A DNA stretch of 64,000 bases. It comes from Variovorax sp. YR216. GTDB lineage: Bacteria; Pseudomonadota; Gammaproteobacteria; Burkholderiales; Burkholderiaceae_C. The stretch is from the NCBI RefSeq assembly GCF_900107745.1, contig NZ_FNRO01000009.1, positions 147,230-211,229 of the forward strand, read 5' to 3'. Shown here one piece after another: positions 33,420 to 41,404 of the stretch. The notes under the pieces were generated by a model that did not search any database, was not told the DNA's origin, and worked only from the letters and a program-made list of their open reading frames with translations. Numbering within the stretch: the stretch's first letter is position 1; the number at the start of each line of letters is the position of its first letter. The translations under genes and the position numbers were made by a program.

Positions 33420-34475
33420 ATGAGCCTCCACCTGTCCCGCCGTCGTCTGCTCCAGGGCGCTGCCGGCGCCGGCGCCCTGCAACTGGCCGCGCATTCCGGC
33501 CTGGCGCTCGCGCAAGGCAAGTCCATCTCGGCCACCACCTACCCGGGCGCGTGGGAATCGGCGCACCGCGGCATCCTGCTGCCGGCCTTCACCAAGGCCA
33601 CCGGTGCGTCGGTGAGCCTGGTGCCTTCGCTGGCGGTCGACACGGTCTCGAAGGTGGTCGCCTCCAAGGCCAACCCGCCCTACGACGTGATCATCCTGGA
33701 CGAGGGGCCCTACCTCGCCGCGCTGTCGCAGGACATCTTCGAGAAGATCCCCGTCGACAAGATGCCCTACCTGAAGGACGTGCCGGCCAAGCTGGTCGAC
33801 CCGCGCGGGCTGGGCGTGTTCGTGTCGGGCCAGATCATCGGCATCGCCTACAACACCGAGAAGATCAAGAACCCGCCCAAGTCGTGGAACGACCTGCTCA
33901 AGCCCGAATACAAGGGCCGCGTGGGCCTCGCGGGCATGGGCTCGACGCTGATGTCGGCCTGGATGGTCGAGATGGCCCGGCTCAACGGCGGCAGCGAGGA
34001 GAACATGGAGCCCGCCTTCCAGTTCGTGAAGAAGCTGCTGCCCAACGTCAGCGCCGTCGCCAGCAATCCGGGCGCGCTCGCCACGCTGTTCCAGCAGGGG
34101 CAGATCGACATCTCAGTCCACTACAACAACAACGTCGGCGACCTGCAGGGCAAGGGCGTGCCGGTGGCGCTGGCAAAGCCGGACACCGGGTGGATCCACA
34201 TCAAGAGCGTGATGCACATCGTCAAGAACACGAAGAACCCCGACCTGGCCGCCGCCTACATCAACGCGGCGCTGAGCCCGGAGGTGCAGACGAAGATGGC
34301 CGCCGAGCCCTATTTCGTCGCGCCGGTCAGCAGCAAGGCGGTGTTCAGCCCCGGCCTGCAGGCCTACGCGAAGAACACGGCCGACATCGAGACCATGAAC
34401 GGGGTCGACTGGGCCAAGCTCAATCCGCGCCGCGGCGAGTACATCGACCGCTTCAACCGCGAGATCCGCGTCTGA
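33420..34475 (+). CDS. ABC transporter substrate-binding protein (PotD/F-like), Tat signal
   Basis: This 351-residue periplasmic receptor has the N-terminus SRRRLLQGAAGAGALQLAAH, a twin-arginine signal, with cleavage near ALAQG. The body matches spermidine/putrescine-type receptors (SATTYPGAWESAHRGILLPA, PPYDVIILDEGPYLAAL). Tat export suggests the protein folds before export, which is uncommon for this class. It is the fourth component of the importer whose ATPase and permeases lie across the divergent promoter. It is followed after 68 bp by gntR. Expression is likely from the sigma-54-type promoter at 33362. Confidence 0.92.
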   Translation: MSLHLSRRRLLQGAAGAGALQLAAHSGLALAQGKSISATTYPGAWESAHRGILLPAFTKATGASVSLVPSLAVDTVSKVVASKANPPYDVIILDEGPYLAALSQDIFEKIPVDKMPYLKDVPAKLVDPRGLGVFVSGQIIGIAYNTEKIKNPPKSWNDLLKPEYKGRVGLAGMGSTLMSAWMVEMARLNGGSEENMEPAFQFVKKLLPNVSAVASNPGALATLFQQGQIDISVHYNNNVGDLQGKGVPVALAKPDTGWIHIKSVMHIVKNTKNPDLAAAYINAALSPEVQTKMAAEPYFVAPVSSKAVFSPGLQAYAKNTADIETMNGVDWAKLNPRRGEYIDRFNREIRV

Positions 34476-34509
34476 CGCCCCCCATGTGCCGCGCCGAAAA
34501 TCCGCGGCA

Positions 34510-34519
34510 TTGCATACAC
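34510..34519. promoter_or_regulatory. Weak TTGGATACAA-like site before gntR copy 2
   Basis: TTGCATACAC differs from the motif at two of ten positions and lies 25 bp upstream of the gntR start, where autoregulation would act. Confidence 0.3.
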
Positions 34520-34543
34520 TCGGCCGAGCCACCTTCCTCTCCC

Positions 34544-35266
34544 ATGCCGACCATCTCTTCCCGCCGCGCCCTCAAGGCTTCGCCCAAGACCGCCTCCAAG
34601 GCGGACATCTACCAGCGCATCTACGAGGCGATCGTCGAGCACCGCCTGATGCCGGGGACCAAGCTGTCGGAAGAGCGGGTGGCCGAGCTCTTCGCGGTCA
34701 GCCGCACGCAGGTGCGGGGCGTGCTGCAGCGGCTGGCGGTGGAACAGCTGGTCACGCTCATCCCGAACCGCGGCGCCTTTGTCACCACGCCCAGCGTGGA
34801 CGAGGCGCATGACGTTCTGGAAGTGCGCCGCACGCTGGAGCCCGCCATCGTGCGGCGGCTCATGGAGCGCATCGGGCAAGGCAAGGCGCCGGGCGCGGTC
34901 AAGCAGCTTCGCGCGCTCATCAAGCGCGAGCAGCAGGCCCATGCCAACGGCGACCGCCGCGCGGCGGTGCGGCTGTCGGGCGAATTCCATGTGCTGCTGG
35001 CCGAGCTATCGGGCAGCAGCATCCTCACGCGGATGATGCGCGAGCTGACGCCGCTGACCTGCCTGGCCATCCTCACCTTCGAGGCGCCGACCGGCGCGGC
35101 CTGCCCGAACGACGAGCACACCCTGCTGGTCGACGCCATCGAGGCCGGTCAGGCCAAGACGGCGCTTTCGCTCATGGTCGAGCATCTGCATCACATCGAG
35201 CGCTCGCTCAACCTGCAGGAAGAGGAAGAGCAGCAGGTCGACCTCGCCGACGTGCTGCTCGGCTGA
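34544..35266 (+). CDS. GntR-family regulator, FCD type, copy 2
   Basis: This 240-residue regulator starts at ATG 34544. Its winged helix covers about residues 25-85 (IVEHRLMPGTKLSEERVAEL, LQRLAVEQLVTLIPNRGAFV). The FCD domain contains SGEFHVLLAELSGSSIL and a metal-binding-type DEHTLLVDAIEAGQA. It is clearly paralogous to the regulator at 24430, with the same domain layout and many shared blocks. It is encoded within the cluster of TTGGATACAA motifs and is the leading candidate to bind them as a repressor. The acidic C-terminal tail is specific to this copy. Confidence 0.93.
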   Translation: MPTISSRRALKASPKTASKADIYQRIYEAIVEHRLMPGTKLSEERVAELFAVSRTQVRGVLQRLAVEQLVTLIPNRGAFVTTPSVDEAHDVLEVRRTLEPAIVRRLMERIGQGKAPGAVKQLRALIKREQQAHANGDRRAAVRLSGEFHVLLAELSGSSILTRMMRELTPLTCLAILTFEAPTGAACPNDEHTLLVDAIEAGQAKTALSLMVEHLHHIERSLNLQEEEEQQVDLADVLLG

Positions 35267-35297
35267 ATCGATGAATGTATTCAAGGTGCATGGCACT

Positions 35298-35307
35298 TTG
35301 GATACAA
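35298..35307. promoter_or_regulatory. TTGGATACAA motif, site 3
   Basis: A perfect copy that ends two bases before the -24 element of the sigma-54 sequence at 35309. A protein bound here would sit against the polymerase. Confidence 0.65.
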
Positions 35308-35308
35308 A

Positions 35309-35324
35309 TGGCATGTCGGTTGCT
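35309..35324 (+). promoter_or_regulatory. Sigma-54-type promoter of amidohydrolase gene
   Basis: TGGCATG-TCGG-TTGCT fits the -24/-12 consensus with the GG and GC doublets at exact spacing. The start codon at 35369 lies 44 bp downstream. A GGTGCA half-site is at 35285-35290, but no full NtrC-like dyad was found further upstream. Confidence 0.7.
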
Positions 35325-35368
35325 TGCGATTGGGTGTCGTCCCTTGGACTCACCCTTTCGCACCGACC

Positions 35369-36724
35369 ATGTCATCCAGCACTCCCCATCAATTCGACCT
35401 GCTCATCCTCGGCGCCACCGCGCTGACTGCCGAAGCTTCGCGACCCGAGATTCGCGATGCGGCCATCGGCATCCAGGGCGGCCGCATCGCGTGGCTCGAC
35501 AGCGCGCCGCCCGAACACTGGCAGGCGACGCGCACCTTGCACCTGCCCGATCATTTCGTCACGCCGGGCTTCGTCAACGTCCACACCCATTCGATCCTCA
35601 GCATGGTCCGCGGCGTCGCGGCGGACCTGGGCTTCGCGCCGTCGTACACGCCGGGCATTCCCAAGGGCACGCAGGTGAACGCGCAGCAGGCGAGGGCGCT
35701 CGCGCGCCTGGGCGCGCTCGAGGCGCTGCTGCAGGGCTCCACGCTCGTCGGCGACAACTTCGTGCACGCGGACGTGGGCACCGAGGCGATGGCCGAACTC
35801 GGCCTGCGGCTGGCGCCGAGCTGGCGCATCCACGACGTGGACTTCGCCCGCGTGGCGCACGGCGACTGGTGCTACGACGCGGCCATCGGAAGCGCCACGC
35901 TGGGCGCCGGCCTCGCGCTGCATGAACGGTGGAAGGACCATCCGCGCGTACGCGTGAATCTCGCCGCGCATGCGGTCGACACCTGCTCGGACGGCTTCCT
36001 GCGCGAAGTGGCCGCAGCGGCTGAAGCACACGGCCTGCGCGTGAGCACCCATCTCGGCCAGAGCAAAGTCGAGGTGGATCGCGTGCGCGAGCGCACCGGC
36101 AAGACCTCCACCGAGGCCCTGCTGGATGCCGGCCTGCTCAACGAACGGCTGATGGGCGGCCATTGCATCTACGTGAGCGAGAGCGACGCGCGCAAGATGG
36201 CCGAGGCCGGCGCGCATGCGGTGCACATTCCCAAGTGCAATGCCGCTTCGGGCCGCATGGCGCCGACGCCGATGCTCAAGCGCATGGGCGTGAACATGGC
36301 GCTCGCAACCGACACGCAGCACGCGGACATGGTGGAGCTCATGCGCTGGGCGCTCGCGACCGCGCGCGTGCAGGAGGGCGGCGTCAGCGACGAATGGCAG
36401 CCTGCGCATGTCTTCCACATGGCCACGCTCGGCGGCGCGCGGGCGCTGGGGCAGCAGGACGACATCGGCAGCCTCGCGGTCGGCAAGGCCGCGGACCTGG
36501 TGGTGTTCGATGCGCGCCGGCCGCATCTGCGGCCGCATGTGAATCCGGTCGGCCTGCTCGTTCACACCGGGCAGGGTCGCGATGTGCGCATGGTGGTGGT
36601 CGAGGGCGAAGTGCTGGTGGAAGACGGCCTGCCCACGCGCGTCGACATGGAGACCGTCTGCGCCGAGGCGGAAGCCGCAGCGCGCGAGCTCTGGGGTGCG
36701 GAAGGCCGGCACTACTGGCGCTAG
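35369..36724 (+). CDS. Amidohydrolase (cytosine/SAH deaminase-like)
   Basis: This 451-residue TIM-barrel amidohydrolase starts at ATG 35369 (MSSSTPHQ). Metal ligands are His-x-His in FVNVHTHSIL, His in VSTHLGQSK, His in MGGHCIYV and Asp in LATDTQHADM. It differs from the amidohydrolase at 28282 and is more like ring deaminases of the SAH deaminase/atrazine chlorohydrolase group. It is transcribed alone from a sigma-54-type promoter and followed by a clear terminator. It could deaminate the imported heterocycle; the substrate is unknown. Confidence 0.91.
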   Translation: MSSSTPHQFDLLILGATALTAEASRPEIRDAAIGIQGGRIAWLDSAPPEHWQATRTLHLPDHFVTPGFVNVHTHSILSMVRGVAADLGFAPSYTPGIPKGTQVNAQQARALARLGALEALLQGSTLVGDNFVHADVGTEAMAELGLRLAPSWRIHDVDFARVAHGDWCYDAAIGSATLGAGLALHERWKDHPRVRVNLAAHAVDTCSDGFLREVAAAAEAHGLRVSTHLGQSKVEVDRVRERTGKTSTEALLDAGLLNERLMGGHCIYVSESDARKMAEAGAHAVHIPKCNAASGRMAPTPMLKRMGVNMALATDTQHADMVELMRWALATARVQEGGVSDEWQPAHVFHMATLGGARALGQQDDIGSLAVGKAADLVVFDARRPHLRPHVNPVGLLVHTGQGRDVRMVVVEGEVLVEDGLPTRVDMETVCAEAEAAARELWGAEGRHYWR

Positions 36725-36735
36725 CGTGTGCGCCG

Positions 36736-36752
36736 TGCATGGATCGGGTGCA
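36736..36752. promoter_or_regulatory. NtrC-like dyad upstream of the third sigma-54 promoter
   Basis: TGCATG-N5-GGTGCA has the exact 17-bp NtrC spacing and one perfect half-site. It is 104 bp upstream of the -24 element at 36856. The overlapping GGTGCATGTATGCACC (36747-36762) is a further symmetrical element. Confidence 0.45.
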
Positions 36753-36773
36753 TGTATGCACCTTCAAAGTAAC

Positions 36774-36783
36774 TTGTATCCAA
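36774..36783. promoter_or_regulatory. TTGGATACAA motif, site 4 (reverse orientation)
   Basis: TTGTATCCAA, the reverse complement of the motif, lies just before the terminator. With site 5 it brackets the terminator, 60 bp apart. Confidence 0.55.
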
Positions 36784-36794
36784 TCTGAAGAATA

Positions 36795-36820
36795 GAAGGC
36801 GCCTGAACGGCGCCTTCTTT
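36795..36820 (+). terminator. Rho-independent terminator after amidohydrolase
   Basis: GAAGGCGCC (36795-36803) and GGCGCCTTC (36809-36817) make a perfect 9-bp stem with a TGAAC loop, followed by TTT. It ends the amidohydrolase transcript and insulates the importer promoter. Confidence 0.85.
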
Positions 36821-36843
36821 CCTGTGTACAGGCTCAAACCAGT

Positions 36844-36853
36844 TTGGATACAA
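36844..36853. promoter_or_regulatory. TTGGATACAA motif, site 5
   Basis: A perfect copy three bases upstream of the -24 box at 36856, the same arrangement as site 3. Confidence 0.65.
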
Positions 36854-36855
36854 CA

Positions 36856-36871
36856 TGGCACGCGCATTGCT
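36856..36871 (+). promoter_or_regulatory. Sigma-54-type promoter of second importer operon
   Basis: TGGCACG-CGCA-TTGCT is a full match to the -24/-12 consensus. The first start codon is at 36933, leaving about 50 nt of leader. Confidence 0.75.
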
Positions 36872-36932
36872 TGAAACCCTGCATGTCCGGCTTCCATGCC
36901 GGGTCCCTTGTTTTCAACCTACCGGGAATGCC

Positions 36933-37934
36933 ATGCGCAAGTTCATCGCTCCTCTTCTCGTCGCCGCGGCGGCCCTGATGCCGCTGGTCAGCCAGGCGCA
37001 GGACGCCATCAAGCTCGGCTATGCCAAGTGCGCCCATTGCACGCCGCTCGCACTGACGCCGCAGAACGCCGATCCGGCGGCGGTCAAGCTGGAAGCCACC
37101 GCCTTCAACACCGGCAACGACGTGCTCACGGCGCTGCTGTCCAAGAGCATCGATGTGGCGCAGGTCACCTACCTACACTACGCGACCGCGCTGGACAAGG
37201 GCTTCGACGTGGTGGCCATCTCGGGCCAGATCAACGGCGGCTCACAGATCCTCGTGGGCAACGACCTGCCGCTGGGCGAGAACGACTGGGCGGGCCTCAA
37301 GAAGCTGATCGCCGACTACAAGGCGCAGGGCAAGCCCTTCCGCGTCGCGGCCTCGCGCGGCAATGCGCAGGACATCCATATGCGCGGCGCGTTCGCCAAG
37401 CAGGGCATCGACATCAACAAGGACGTGCAGTTCGTCAACATCCCCAATCCCTCGGACCATGTGCAGGCCCTGCGCCGGGGCGAGGTGGAACTGATCTGCT
37501 CGGTCGACCCCTTCGCGACGCAGATCCGCGAGGTGAAGGCCGCGAAGTTCTTCGCCTTCCCCTATGACCAGGCGGCGGGCAAGCTGACCAACCTCATCGT
37601 CACGCGCTCGGACGTGATCGCCGCCAAGCCCAAGGCGGTCGAAGAGACGGTGCGCTCGATCGTCAAGGTCAACGCCCTCATGGCGAGCGACAAGGCGCAG
37701 TTCATCGACACCATCCAGAAAGTGACCGGCCTCGACAAGGCGATCGCCACCGGCGCGGCCGCCAACCTGTACCCCGACTATGAGATGCATCGCGCCTCGG
37801 CCGTCGCGATCGCGAAGATGATGCGCGACCTCAAGTACATCAACAACGATGTCAGCGCAGCGGTCGAGAAGAACATGGACTACCGCTTCCTCGAAGCCGC
37901 CACCGGCAAGCCGAAGAGCGCGCTGGGCTATTGA
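36933..37934 (+). CDS. ABC transporter substrate-binding protein (NMT1-like)
   Basis: This 333-residue receptor has a Sec signal (MRKFIAPLLVAAAALMPLVS, cleavage after SQA). KLGYAKCAHCTPLALTPQ at the mature N-terminus carries an unusual CxxC pair that could form a disulfide in the periplasm. The body is an NMT1/SsuA-type fold with FNTGNDVLTALLSKSIDVAQ. It is the first gene of an operon of importer, epimerase, SDR and hydantoinase. The ligand is probably the nitrogen compound degraded by this operon. Confidence 0.91.
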   Translation: MRKFIAPLLVAAAALMPLVSQAQDAIKLGYAKCAHCTPLALTPQNADPAAVKLEATAFNTGNDVLTALLSKSIDVAQVTYLHYATALDKGFDVVAISGQINGGSQILVGNDLPLGENDWAGLKKLIADYKAQGKPFRVAASRGNAQDIHMRGAFAKQGIDINKDVQFVNIPNPSDHVQALRRGEVELICSVDPFATQIREVKAAKFFAFPYDQAAGKLTNLIVTRSDVIAAKPKAVEETVRSIVKVNALMASDKAQFIDTIQKVTGLDKAIATGAAANLYPDYEMHRASAVAIAKMMRDLKYINNDVSAAVEKNMDYRFLEAATGKPKSALGY

Positions 37935-37950
37935 GAAGAGGCTGGACGCG

Positions 37951-38820
37951 ATGGCACAAGCCTCCACCACCACGCTGCCGGCCGCGCCCGCGGCCGCGGC
38001 ATCCCTTCCCATCTGGAAGCGGCTGTACCGGCGGGTCGAGCGTGCCCTCGTGCCGGCCCTGCTGCTCATCGGCTGGGAGCTGTTCTCCCGCTCCGGCGTG
38101 CTGCCGCCGGCGCTGCTGCCCGCGCCGTCTCAGGTGCTGGTCGCCTGGGCCGACTGGGTCTTCGGCACCGACGGCAACACGCAGACCTACAGCGGCCACT
38201 GGATCTTCGACGTGGCGGCCAGCGCCGTGCGCGTGTTCGCGGGATTCGGGCTCGCGGCCCTGCTCGGCGTGGCGCTCGGCATGGCCATCGGCTGGTCGCG
38301 CACCGTCGAGAAGCTCATCGAGCCGGTATTGCAGATCCTGCGGCCCGTGCCGCCGGTGTCGTGGATCCCGCTGGCCATCATCTGGTTCGGCATCGCCAAC
38401 AAGCCGGCGATCTTCCTGGTGTTCCTCGGCTCCTTCTTCCCGGTGCTGCTGTCGACCATCCACGGCGTGAAGACCTGCGACCGCAACCTGCTGCGCGCCG
38501 GCGCGATGGCCGGGGGAACACCTGCGCTGCTGCTGCGGCACATCGTGTTCCCGGCCGCGCTGCCGAGCATCTTCTCGGGCCTGCGCATCGCGGTCGGCTC
38601 CGCCTGGATGCTGACCGTGACCGCCGAGATGGTGGCGGTGAAGAGCGGCGTGGGGTACGTCCTGTGGGACTCCTACTACTTCCTGCGCTACGACATCGTG
38701 ATCGCCGCGATGACCAGCATCGGGCTGCTCGGCTACTGCAGCGACCTCGGCATCAAGCTGCTCGCGGGCCGCGTGCTGCGCTGGCAGCGCGGCTCCACCC
38801 TGCAATCGAAGGAGGGCTGA
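37951..38820 (+). CDS. ABC transporter permease (SsuC/TauC-like)
   Basis: This 289-residue membrane protein starts at ATG 37951 (MAQASTTT) with a cytoplasmic tail, six helices and the coupling loop ILRPVPPVSWIPLAIIWFG and LLRHIVFPAALPSIFSGLRI. It lies 16 bp after the binding-protein gene and three bases before the ATPase. This importer has a single permease, unlike the one at 2.6-4.2 kb. Confidence 0.92.
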   Translation: MAQASTTTLPAAPAAAASLPIWKRLYRRVERALVPALLLIGWELFSRSGVLPPALLPAPSQVLVAWADWVFGTDGNTQTYSGHWIFDVAASAVRVFAGFGLAALLGVALGMAIGWSRTVEKLIEPVLQILRPVPPVSWIPLAIIWFGIANKPAIFLVFLGSFFPVLLSTIHGVKTCDRNLLRAGAMAGGTPALLLRHIVFPAALPSIFSGLRIAVGSAWMLTVTAEMVAVKSGVGYVLWDSYYFLRYDIVIAAMTSIGLLGYCSDLGIKLLAGRVLRWQRGSTLQSKEG

Positions 38821-38823
38821 CCC

Positions 38824-39597
38824 ATGAGCCTCATCACCATCCAGAACGCGTCGCGCTTCTTCGACGACGCACGGCGCGGCACGCAGGTCAAGGCGCTCGA
38901 CGACGTGAGCCTCAGCGTCAACCGCAACGAATTCCTTTGCCTGCTGGGCCCGAGCGGCTGCGGCAAGTCCACGCTGCTGAACATGATCGCGGGCTTCGAC
39001 AAGCCCAGCCGCGGCACGGTCACGGTCGGCGGCCGGCCGGTGACCGCGCCCGGCGTGGACCGCGGCGTGGTCTTCCAGCAGCCCACGCTGATGCCCTGGC
39101 TCACCGTGTGGGAGAACGTCGCCTTCCATCTCACGATGCGCGGCGCATCCAAGGCCGAGCGGCGCAAGAAGGCGCAGCACTATGTCGACATGGTGGGCCT
39201 GCGCGGCTTCGAGAACCACTTCCCGAGCGAGCTCTCCGGTGGCATGAACCAGCGCGTGGGCATCGCGCGGGCGCTGCTGATGAACCCTGAGGTCATCCTC
39301 ATGGACGAGCCCTTTGGTGCGCTCGACGAGCAGACCAAGATGGACATGCATGCCGAGCTGGTGCGCATCTGGCGCGAGAGCCAGAGCACCATCGTCTTCG
39401 TGACGCACGGCATCGAGGAGTCGCTGGCGCTGGGCACGCACATCGCCGTGATGTCGGCCCGGCCCGGCCGCATCCGCGAGCTGATCGAGGTGGACCTGCC
39501 GCGTCCGCGCGACTCCACCAGCCCGCGCTTCAACGACTACAAGCGTCACATCCTGTCGCTGCTGCGGCCCGAGCCGGCCGATGCCGTCCATGCCTGA
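38824..39597 (+). CDS. ABC transporter ATPase (NMT1-importer type)
   Basis: This 257-residue ATPase has Walker A GPSGCGKSTLL, Q-loop GVVFQQPTLMPWLT, signature LSGGMNQRVGIARA, Walker B VILMDEPFGALDE and H-loop FVTHGIEES. It completes the importer started at 36933. Its end overlaps the epimerase start by 8-17 bp depending on which Met is used. Confidence 0.93.
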   Translation: MSLITIQNASRFFDDARRGTQVKALDDVSLSVNRNEFLCLLGPSGCGKSTLLNMIAGFDKPSRGTVTVGGRPVTAPGVDRGVVFQQPTLMPWLTVWENVAFHLTMRGASKAERRKKAQHYVDMVGLRGFENHFPSELSGGMNQRVGIARALLMNPEVILMDEPFGALDEQTKMDMHAELVRIWRESQSTIVFVTHGIEESLALGTHIAVMSARPGRIRELIEVDLPRPRDSTSPRFNDYKRHILSLLRPEPADAVHA

Positions 39598-40600
39598 GGC
39601 GGGCACGATCCTTATCACCGGGGCATGCGGTTTCGTCGGGCTCGCGCTGGTGGAGCACCTGCTCTCGCGCGACGAGACCGTGATCGGCTGGGACCGCATG
39701 CCGCTGCCGCCGGAAGCGCTGTCGCGCTTCTCGGAGCTTCCGGGGTGCTTCGTTCCGGTCCAGGGTGATGTGTGCGACGCGGTCACGCTGGGCGCGGTGT
39801 TGAAGACCCATCGGCCACGGTGCATGGTCCTGCTGGCTGCCGTGACGGCCGGGGCCGAGCGCGAGCGCGCGGAGCCCGAGCACATCTTCGAGGTGAATCT
39901 CGTCGCGGTGACGAAGGCGCTGCGCCTGGCTGCCGAGCATGGCGTGGAACGCGTGCTGCTGGTCAGCTCCGGCTCGGTCTACGGCGATGGTCCCCAGCAG
40001 GCGCCGCTGCACGAGCAGCGCACGCCGCTTCGCCCCGAGGGGCTCTACGGCATCTCCAAGCAAGCCGCGGAAGCCGCGGCGCTGCGCCTCGCGTCGTTGC
40101 ATGGCATCGACCTGCGCATCGGCCGTCTCGGCACCTGCTTCGGCCCGTGGGAACGCGATACCGGCGTGCGCGACACGCCCAGCGCGCCGCTGCAGGCGCT
40201 GCGCCGTCTGCGTGCCGGCGAGCCGGTGCGGCTGCCGCGTCCGCTGCGGCGCGACTGGCTCTACGTGCGCGATGCCGCCGGGGCCATCGCCGCACTGCTG
40301 GACCTGGATCGACCGACGCAGCCGGTCTACAACCTGGCCGCCGGCTTCGAATGGTCGGTGGCCGACTGGTGCGCATGGCTCGCCGCGCAGCCCGGCTTCG
40401 AAGAGGCCGACTGGCGGGTCGCCGAAGATGCGGGCGAGATCAACATCAACGCCTATGCCGATCACGACCGCGCATCGATGGACATCGGCGCGCTGAGGCG
40501 CGACACCGGCTTCACGGCGCGCTTCGACCTGCCGCGCGCGGCGGCCGACTTCGTTGCATGGCTCGACATGCCGGCACACGGAGGGCTCGTCCATGCATGA
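39581..40600 (+). CDS. NAD-dependent epimerase/dehydratase-family protein
   Basis: This 339-residue extended SDR has GACGFVGLALVEHLL near the N-terminus (Rossmann glycine motif), a Ser-rich catalytic strand VSSGSVYGDGPQQ and the YGISK motif. Sugar-nucleotide epimerases share this layout, but its place in a heterocycle operon suggests an oxidoreductase or lactone-forming role. Start at 39581 or 39590 (MPEAGTILI); both overlap the ATPase gene. Confidence 0.9.
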   Translation: MPSMPEAGTILITGACGFVGLALVEHLLSRDETVIGWDRMPLPPEALSRFSELPGCFVPVQGDVCDAVTLGAVLKTHRPRCMVLLAAVTAGAERERAEPEHIFEVNLVAVTKALRLAAEHGVERVLLVSSGSVYGDGPQQAPLHEQRTPLRPEGLYGISKQAAEAAALRLASLHGIDLRIGRLGTCFGPWERDTGVRDTPSAPLQALRRLRAGEPVRLPRPLRRDWLYVRDAAGAIAALLDLDRPTQPVYNLAAGFEWSVADWCAWLAAQPGFEEADWRVAEDAGEININAYADHDRASMDIGALRRDTGFTARFDLPRAAADFVAWLDMPAHGGLVHA

Positions 40601-41378
40601 GACAAGGGCCCGCATGGCGGGCAAGGTCTGCATCGTTACCGGTGCGGCCTCCGGCATCGGCCGCGCGATCGCGCGCCGGCTCGCGCGGGAAGGCGCACGC
40701 GTGGTGCTGGCCGACATCGCTCGCCAACCCATCGAGGGCGGCACGCCGACGCTCGAGCAGATCCTTCAGGACGGCGGCGAAGCCGACTTCGTGCCCACCG
40801 ACGTGAGCAGCAAGGCGCAGGTCGACTCGCTGGTCGCTCAGACCGTGGAGCGCCACGGCCGGCTCGACGTGCTGGTCAACAACGCGTGCATCCGTCATGC
40901 CCGTCCGCTGCTGGAACTCGATGAAGCCGACTGGCAGCGCCTGATCGACGTGAACCTCGGCGGCGCCTACCGCTGCAGCCGTGCCGCCGTGCGCCAGATG
41001 CTCGGGCAGGCGCCCGTCGACGAGGTGCGTGGCCGCATCGTCAACCTCTCGTCGCAGCACGGGATCATCGCCGCGCCCGGCGACCTGGGCTACGGCGTGA
41101 CCAAGGCCGCCATCGCCTACATGACGCGGCAGGTCGCCGCCGACTACGCGCCGCAGCAGATCGTGTGCAACGCAGTCGCGCCCGGCAAGATCCAGACCGG
41201 GCAGGGCGGCCGTGCCCTCGATCCGGTGGTGATGGACCGCGCGATCCGGCGCACCCCCTGGCCCCGCCTGGGCCGTCCCGAGGACGTGGCCGAGGCGGTG
41301 CTGTTTCTTTCCAGCAGCGAGGCGCGCTTCATCACCGGCGCCGAGCTGATGGTCGACGGCGGATGGACCGCCGCCTGA
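40593..41378 (+). CDS. Short-chain dehydrogenase/reductase
   Basis: This 261-residue classical SDR has TGAASGIGRAIARRL, the NNA motif (VLVNNACIRH), the catalytic Ser in NLSSQHG and YGVTK. An Asp after strand 2 (VLADIARQ) suggests NAD(H). It overlaps the epimerase gene by 8 bp and precedes the hydantoinase by 26 bp. A second possible start is ATG 40614 (MAGKVCIV). Confidence 0.92.
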   Translation: MHETRARMAGKVCIVTGAASGIGRAIARRLAREGARVVLADIARQPIEGGTPTLEQILQDGGEADFVPTDVSSKAQVDSLVAQTVERHGRLDVLVNNACIRHARPLLELDEADWQRLIDVNLGGAYRCSRAAVRQMLGQAPVDEVRGRIVNLSSQHGIIAAPGDLGYGVTKAAIAYMTRQVAADYAPQQIVCNAVAPGKIQTGQGGRALDPVVMDRAIRRTPWPRLGRPEDVAEAVLFLSSSEARFITGAELMVDGGWTAA

Positions 41379-41404
41379 CTCCCCACCTGCAAAGACTTTC
41401 ATCC

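Noticed and set aside
36747..36762. GGTGCATGTATGCACC as a standard NtrC site
   Set aside because: The arms are in the reverse order from the NtrC consensus (TGCACC first); the overlapping 36736-36752 element fits better.
37852..39885. A 677-codon reverse-strand frame
   Set aside because: It is antisense to the permease, ATPase and epimerase genes, which have clear motifs.
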